Assembly: GCA_934215455.1 (NCBI GenBank)
Contig: CAKPZX010000044.1
Span: 1-12,218, forward strand
Direction of reading: 5' to 3'
DNA length: 12,218 nucleotides
Source of the DNA: an uncultured Streptococcus sp.
GTDB taxonomy: Bacteria; Bacillota; Bacilli; Lactobacillales; Streptococcaceae
The translations under genes were made by a program, and so were the position numbers. Below are positions 8,248 through 12,218 of the stretch, piece by piece. Below the pieces are notes generated by a model. It was not told the origin of the DNA. It worked only from the letters and a program-made list of their open reading frames with translations, and did not search any database. Each line of letters starts with the position of its first letter. Position 1 is the first letter of the stretch.

Positions 8248-10116
8248 TTAATCAATTTCAAGTCCACCGGTGTACAGGCGGTAATAGGTTCCACGTTCTG
8301 CCATCAAGGAAGCATGGTTGCCTCGCTCGATGATGCGTCCGTGGTCCATCACCATGATGACATCGGAATTGACAATCGTCGATAGACGGTGGGCGATAAC
8401 AAAGACAGTCCGACCTTCCATCAGGCGATCCATCCCTTCTTGTACCATCTTCTCTGTCCGCGAGTCGATCGAAGACGTCGCTTCGTCCAGGATCAAGACA
8501 GGCGCATTGGCAAGGGCTGCACGAGCAATGGCGATCAATTGTCGTTGACCGTTTGATAGGCCAGCCCCATCATCCGTCAAGACTGTCTCATAGCCCTGAT
8601 CCAAGTGTTTGACAAAGGAATCCACATTGGCAATCCGAGCTGCTTCAAGGATTTCTTCCCGTGTTGCATCAGCACGGCCATAAGCGATGTTTTCCGCAAT
8701 CGTACCAGTGAATAAGTGGGTATCTTGAAGAACGATTCCGAGGGAACGACGCAGAGAATCTTTCTCAATCAATTTAATATCGATTCCATCATAAGTAATC
8801 ATTCCGGATTGGATATCATAGAAGCGGTTGATCAAGTTGGTGATGGTTGTCTTTCCTGCACCAGTCGCTCCGACAAAGGCCACTTTTTGCCCCTTATCCG
8901 CGTACAAGTTGATGCCATGAAGGATTTGTTTCTTTCCATCATAAGAGAAATCAACATCATCAAAGACCACATTTCCGACCATCTTCACAAGCTGGTAATC
9001 GCCATTTGGACGTGGGTGTTTCCAAGCCCATTTGTTGGTTTTCTGATCAGTTTCGACCATTTCTCCATCGACCAGTTCATAATTGACCAGCGTCACTTTT
9101 CCTTGGTCGACTTCTTCTTCTTCATCCAAAAGATCAAAGACACGATCTCCACCAGCCAAGGCCATTAGGACAAAGTTCAATTGTTGAGAGACCTGGGCAA
9201 TAGGACCTGTGAAGGAACGGTTCAATTGTAAGAAGGCCATGAGACCACCAATGGTTAAACCACCGACGCCGTTTAGCGCAAAGAGTCCCCCGATCAAGGC
9301 TGTCAGAACAAAGGAAACATTTCCCAAGTTCCCAAGAATCGGCATGAGGACATTGGCATAGCGGTTGGCTTGGTAAGAGGATTCAAAGAGTTGGTCATTG
9401 ATGCGGTCAAAATCTTCAATGCTTTCTCTTTCATGCACAAAGGCCTTGACCACTTTTTGACCAGACATCATTTCTTCAATAAAGCCGTTCTCAATCCCCA
9501 AGTTCTTTTGTTGGGCGCCAAAGTAACGACCTGACTTACCAGAGACATCCTTGATGATAAAGACCATGACGATGACCATGAAGAGAACAATCAAGAACAA
9601 GAGCGGACTAACCGTCAGCATGGTAATCGTTACCCCAAGGATGGTAATCGCTGAGGATAAGAGTTGAGGAATGGATTGTTCAATCGCTTGGCGAAGAGCA
9701 TCAATATCATTTGTATAGATAGACATGATGTCCCCGTGTTGGTGGGTATCAAAGTAACGAACTGGCAGTTTTTGCATGCGGGCAAACAACTGATTTCGAA
9801 GACTTCTAAGCGAGTCTTGTGAAACAGTCGCCATAATCAAGGTAAAGCCATAGTTGGCAAGTACCCCGATCAAACAGATCAAACCAACCCGTGTCAAGAA
9901 GGACAAGAGCGGTCCAAAATCATGGCTATTGCTTGTCAGCATGGGCTCCACATAGACGTCGACCAAGGACTGAATAGAAGCTGTCACATTGACCGTCGCA
10001 AGAGACGATAGAATGATTAAGATAAAGGAAACAATCAAGGATACCTTGTAGTTTTTCCAAAGGAAGTCGAGCAGGCGAAGGATAGAGCCTAGATTTGCTT
10101 TTTTCTTAGTTTTCAT
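8248..10116 (-). CDS. Heterodimeric ABC exporter, subunit B (complete ATPase site)
   Basis: This is a half-transporter of 622 residues: an N-terminal six-helix membrane domain (first helix around VSLIVSFILIILSS) and a C-terminal nucleotide-binding domain. Walker A is GATGAGKTT (K422), Walker B LILDEATSS keeps the catalytic E545, and the H-loop AHRLSTI keeps H576. The signature is LSNGQ (520-524), deviating from LSGGQ. The linker between domains holds an acidic run (DEEEEVD) and an insert of about 50 residues with NKWAWKHPRP, as in many Firmicute homologues. ATG at 10116 follows AAAGGAGA; a longer in-frame reading upstream was rejected. It overlaps subunit A by 11 bp (ATGAAAACTAA). It probably exports drugs, lipids or peptides; the substrate is unknown. 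BmrCD, LmrCD and EfrCD are functional analogues. Confidence 0.93.
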   Translation of the reverse strand: MKTKKKANLGSILRLLDFLWKNYKVSLIVSFILIILSSLATVNVTASIQSLVDVYVEPMLTSNSHDFGPLLSFLTRVGLICLIGVLANYGFTLIMATVSQDSLRSLRNQLFARMQKLPVRYFDTHQHGDIMSIYTNDIDALRQAIEQSIPQLLSSAITILGVTITMLTVSPLLFLIVLFMVIVMVFIIKDVSGKSGRYFGAQQKNLGIENGFIEEMMSGQKVVKAFVHERESIEDFDRINDQLFESSYQANRYANVLMPILGNLGNVSFVLTALIGGLFALNGVGGLTIGGLMAFLQLNRSFTGPIAQVSQQLNFVLMALAGGDRVFDLLDEEEEVDQGKVTLVNYELVDGEMVETDQKTNKWAWKHPRPNGDYQLVKMVGNVVFDDVDFSYDGKKQILHGINLYADKGQKVAFVGATGAGKTTITNLINRFYDIQSGMITYDGIDIKLIEKDSLRRSLGIVLQDTHLFTGTIAENIAYGRADATREEILEAARIANVDSFVKHLDQGYETVLTDDGAGLSNGQRQLIAIARAALANAPVLILDEATSSIDSRTEKMVQEGMDRLMEGRTVFVIAHRLSTIVNSDVIMVMDHGRIIERGNHASLMAERGTYYRLYTGGLEID

Positions 10117-11851
10117 CTGCTTCTCCTTTCCCTTGTGTTTGCATTTCATATACTTCTTGGTAGATGGCATTGGTCGCAAGCAATTCCTCGTGACGACCGA
10201 TGGCATCGATTTGGCCATCATTCATCACGATGATGCGATCTGCATCTTGAATAGAAGAAATCCGTTGACCAATGATGATTTTGGTAGTCTCTTTTAAGCT
10301 GGTTGCCAATCCTTGACGAATCAAACTATCTGTCTTGGTATCGACCGCTGAAGTCGAATCATCCAAGATCAAGATCTTCGGATTCATGAGAAGGGCACGC
10401 GCAATACAAAGACGTTGGCGTTGTCCACCAGAGACGTTGGATCCCCCACGCTCAATCATGGTGTCATAACCCTCTTTGAAATCTTGAATAAATTCATCGG
10501 CTTGGGCAATCTTACAAGCTGCAACGATCTCTTCATCCGTCGCATCCTTATTTCCCCAGCGCATATTTTCTTTAATCGTACCAGAGAAAAGGACATTGGT
10601 CTGAAGAACCATGGCCACTTGCTTACGAAGGGAATCAAGATCGTATTCTTTGACATCGTGGCCTGCTACTGTCACCCGACCAGACTCGACATCATAGAGA
10701 CGAGGAATCAACTGAACCAAGCTTGATTTCCCTGATCCTGTTCCTCCCAAGATCCCAATCACTTCCCCTGAACGAATAGAAAGATTAATTCCTTGCAAGA
10801 CATGGGTCTTGTCCCCATTTTCATCGGTATAAGCAAAGGTCACATCCTCAAAGTTGATGGATCCATCTGCGACTTCTTTGATCCCATTTTCTGGAGAGTC
10901 AATAGTCGTTTTGGTCGTCAAGACTTCATTGATCCGCTCGACAGAGGCCATGGAAATCGACAACATGACAAAGATCATCATAAACATCATGAGCGACATG
11001 AGAATGGTCATGGTGTAGCTAAACATAGAGGTCAAATTCCCAGTAGAGAGTTGACCACCAACGATCAGATGAGCCCCGATCCAAGAGATCAAAAGGAAAG
11101 AAGCATACATGGAAAGCATCATAGCTGGGCTACTCAAGACAACGACACGGATAGCCTTCATAAACATGTTATAAATCAAACGTGAAGCCTTCTTGAATTT
11201 AACCGTTTCATCTGCTTCCTTAACGTAAGACTTGACCACCCGCATATTGGTGATGTTTTCTTGAATGCTGTTGTTGAGATTATCATAAGCTTCAAATACT
11301 TCTGTGAAAAGCGGATACACAATCTTCATGATGATGCTTAAGACAGCTGCCAAAAAGATGGTCACATAGACAAAGATCATGGCCATTTCCGCATTGATCA
11401 TGAAACAAGCCACAATAGCAAAGATCAAATTGAGCGGTGCCCGTACACAGATCCGAATGACCATTTGATAGGCATTTTGCACATTGGTCACGTCCGTCAT
11501 CATCCGAGTAACCAGACCACCAGATGAGAACTGATCAATATTTTCAAATGAGAAGGTTTGAACCTTTTTGAAAATGGCCCGACGAAGGTTTTTAGCAAAA
11601 CCAGCCGATGCATAGGCGCCATAACGGGCAGACTGCATCCCACAAAAGAGGGAGAGAAAGGCACAGACCAGCATGAGCCCACCGTAAAACAAAATATTGT
11701 TCATGTTTCTTTGTTGAACACCTTGGTCCAAAAGACTCGCCATGACAAAAGGAATCGAAATCTCAAACATGACTTCAAAGACCATGAACAAGGAAGCCAA
11801 AATCGAGGGCTTCTTGAATTCTTTGATCTCGGAAATTAAGGATCGAATCAT
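10106..11851 (-). CDS. Heterodimeric ABC exporter, subunit A (degenerate ATPase site)
   Basis: This half-transporter has 581 residues. Six hydrophobic segments fill roughly residues 15-305, then the nucleotide-binding domain: Walker A GGTGSGKSS (K375), signature VSGGQ (473-477), Walker B ILILDDSTS and H-loop GQRISSI. The catalytic glutamate after Walker B is replaced by D498 and the H-loop histidine by Q529. In family terms this is the degenerate half of a heterodimer: its own Walker site, paired with the LSNGQ of subunit B, binds ATP but hydrolyses poorly, while its intact VSGGQ completes the active site of subunit B. I chose ATG at 11851, four bases after GGAGGT, over a TTG at 11863 that lies within that ribosome binding site. 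It is the first gene of a two-gene operon. Confidence 0.93.
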   Translation of the reverse strand: MIRSLISEIKEFKKPSILASLFMVFEVMFEISIPFVMASLLDQGVQQRNMNNILFYGGLMLVCAFLSLFCGMQSARYGAYASAGFAKNLRRAIFKKVQTFSFENIDQFSSGGLVTRMMTDVTNVQNAYQMVIRICVRAPLNLIFAIVACFMINAEMAMIFVYVTIFLAAVLSIIMKIVYPLFTEVFEAYDNLNNSIQENITNMRVVKSYVKEADETVKFKKASRLIYNMFMKAIRVVVLSSPAMMLSMYASFLLISWIGAHLIVGGQLSTGNLTSMFSYTMTILMSLMMFMMIFVMLSISMASVERINEVLTTKTTIDSPENGIKEVADGSINFEDVTFAYTDENGDKTHVLQGINLSIRSGEVIGILGGTGSGKSSLVQLIPRLYDVESGRVTVAGHDVKEYDLDSLRKQVAMVLQTNVLFSGTIKENMRWGNKDATDEEIVAACKIAQADEFIQDFKEGYDTMIERGGSNVSGGQRQRLCIARALLMNPKILILDDSTSAVDTKTDSLIRQGLATSLKETTKIIIGQRISSIQDADRIIVMNDGQIDAIGRHEELLATNAIYQEVYEMQTQGKGEADEN

Positions 11852-11855
11852 TATT

Positions 11856-11861
11856 ACCTCC
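11856..11861 (-). promoter_or_regulatory. Ribosome binding site that fixes the subunit A start
   Basis: On the minus strand GGAGGT followed by AATA and ATG at 11851. The alternative TTG start at 11863 overlaps this site and has none of its own. Confidence 0.8.
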
Positions 11862-11888
11862 AATGTTATTCATACTTTTTCCTGCGGT

Positions 11889-11958
11889 AGAAGCAAAGCT
11901 TCTTTCCATCGAAAATAGGTCAAAACACACAAAATTCCCTGAGGGAAAGACCCTAGGG
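11889..11958 (-). promoter_or_regulatory. ABC operon leader with three palindromes
   Basis: The transcript leader between promoter and subunit A is about 120 nt and untranslated. In transcript order it holds CCCTAGGG (11958-11951), TTCCCTCAGGGAA (11947-11935) followed by TTTTGTGTGTTTT, and AGAAGC-TTT-GCTTCT (11903-11889). The CCCT/AGGG blocks can pair in two exclusive ways: AGGG of the first with CCCT of the second across TCTTT, or within the second palindrome. This could be attenuation or a repressor site. The stems are short, so either reading is tentative. Confidence 0.35.
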
Positions 11959-11981
11959 ATTACGCGTTTTTTATAGTCTTC

Positions 11982-12010
11982 ATTGTAACCTAAATTGCAA
12001 AAAAATGCAA
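11982..12010 (-). promoter_or_regulatory. Sigma-A promoter of the ABC exporter operon
   Basis: On the minus strand TTGCAT (12010-12005), 17 nt spacing and TACAAT (11987-11982). Spacing is ideal and both boxes are near consensus. Transcription should start near 11975, about 120 nt before the ATG. No other promoter is evident between it and the gene. Confidence 0.75.
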
Positions 12011-12052
12011 GATTTTTAGACAGCATCCGTTTTTCTGTTTATCTAGTACAAA

Positions 12053-12080
12053 AGATGCTGGGACAAAAGTCCTAGCATCT
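12053..12080 (-). terminator. Strong hairpin, possible terminator
   Basis: AGATGCTGGGAC and GTCCTAGCATCT form a 12-bp stem with one G-U pair and an AAAA loop. On the minus strand the stem is followed by TTTTG, so it could end a transcript entering from the right. On the plus strand a T run (CAATTGTTTTT) comes only after a gap. It may instead be the edge of the repeat to its right. A second GATGCTG partner, CAGCATC, lies at 12021-12027. Confidence 0.5.
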
Positions 12081-12218
12081 CAATTGTTTTTGGATTGTCG
12101 AGCAAGACGCAGTGGCTGAGTGGACTCTACTACGCTGATTTTATCAGCTTTTACAGCCCTACTCAACTGTGCGGAGGTGGGACGACGAAATCGAATTCTA
12201 ACGAATTACCGATTTCTG
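12081..12218. repeat. Hairpin-rich intergenic repeat, cut by the window edge
   Basis: No open reading frame with a ribosome binding site is present from 11864 to the end of the window. The stretch contains an imperfect stem, 12108-12123 with 12159-12171 (GGC bulge at 12114-12116), enclosing GCTGATTTTATCAGC (12134-12148). A nested hairpin follows: GAAATCG (12187-12193) with CGATTTC (12210-12216), and inside it AATTC with GAATT around a TAAC loop. GGTGGGAC before it probably pairs with GTCCCACC just outside the window, since TG is the last dinucleotide seen. From memory, similar GTGGGACGACGAAAT repeats recur between genes in mitis-group streptococci; I could not verify this. Confidence 0.5.

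Noticed and set aside
8014..8385. 123-codon plus-strand open frame after gpo
   Set aside because: It starts inside the gpo terminator, crosses the structured element and a second terminator, and runs antisense into ABC subunit B.
10117..10221. 35-residue N-terminal extension of ABC subunit B
   Set aside because: It would overlap the coding end of subunit A by over 100 bp. The ATG at 10116 has its own AAAGGAGA ribosome binding site and gives a normal N-terminus.
11775..12026. 83-codon minus-strand frame across the ABC leader (possible leader peptide)
   Set aside because: It begins upstream of the predicted transcription start and continues out of frame into subunit A. The internal ATGs have at best a weak ribosome binding site, so a leader peptide is not supported.
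1..12218. Defence system, prophage, insertion sequence or CRISPR array
   Set aside because: No transposase, integrase, phage, toxin-antitoxin or restriction genes and no regularly spaced repeats were seen. RexAB is a core repair enzyme.

Overview
The window looks like chromosomal DNA of a Streptococcus, most likely of the mitis/sanguinis group. The basis is the rexB-rexA recombination operon with streptococcal-type proteins, a short streptococcal 2-Cys glutathione peroxidase, typical AAGGAGG ribosome binding sites, TG-extended -10 promoters and intergenic hairpin repeats of the kind found in this group. I cannot name the species from sequence alone.

Layout, left to right. Bases 1-40 hold the last 12 codons of an unidentified plus-strand gene. 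A bidirectional terminator (47-76) separates it from a minus-strand operon transcribed right to left: rexB (7356 to 4090), rexA (4093 to 428, ATGA overlap with rexB) and a DUF4298 protein (424 to 107). An extended -10 promoter near 7405-7433 drives this operon. A divergent promoter about 70 bp away drives the glutathione peroxidase gene gpo (7516-7998, plus strand), which ends at its own hairpin terminator (8001-8030).

Bases 8031-8204 contain no gene but fold, on paper, into a long closing stem enclosing three hairpins. This fills almost exactly the gap between the gpo terminator and the terminator of the next operon (8213-8245). To the right lies a two-gene minus-strand operon for a heterodimeric ABC exporter: subunit A (11851 to 10106) then subunit B (10116 to 8248), overlapping by 11 bp. 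Subunit A carries a degenerate ATPase site and subunit B the complete one. The operon has a good sigma-A promoter at 11982-12010 and a leader of about 120 nt with three small palindromes. The last 200 bases (about 12011-12218) are non-coding and hairpin-rich, and appear to be an intergenic repeat cut by the window edge.

Functionally, RexA and RexB form the AddAB/RecBCD-type helicase-nuclease that processes double-strand breaks for RecA. The DUF4298 protein is translationally linked to it but of unknown role. Gpo detoxifies peroxides, probably using thioredoxin. The ABC pair probably exports drugs, lipids or peptides. No phage genes, transposase, CRISPR array or defence island is visible. Most of the window is ordinary core genome, and the least explained parts are the two structured intergenic regions.
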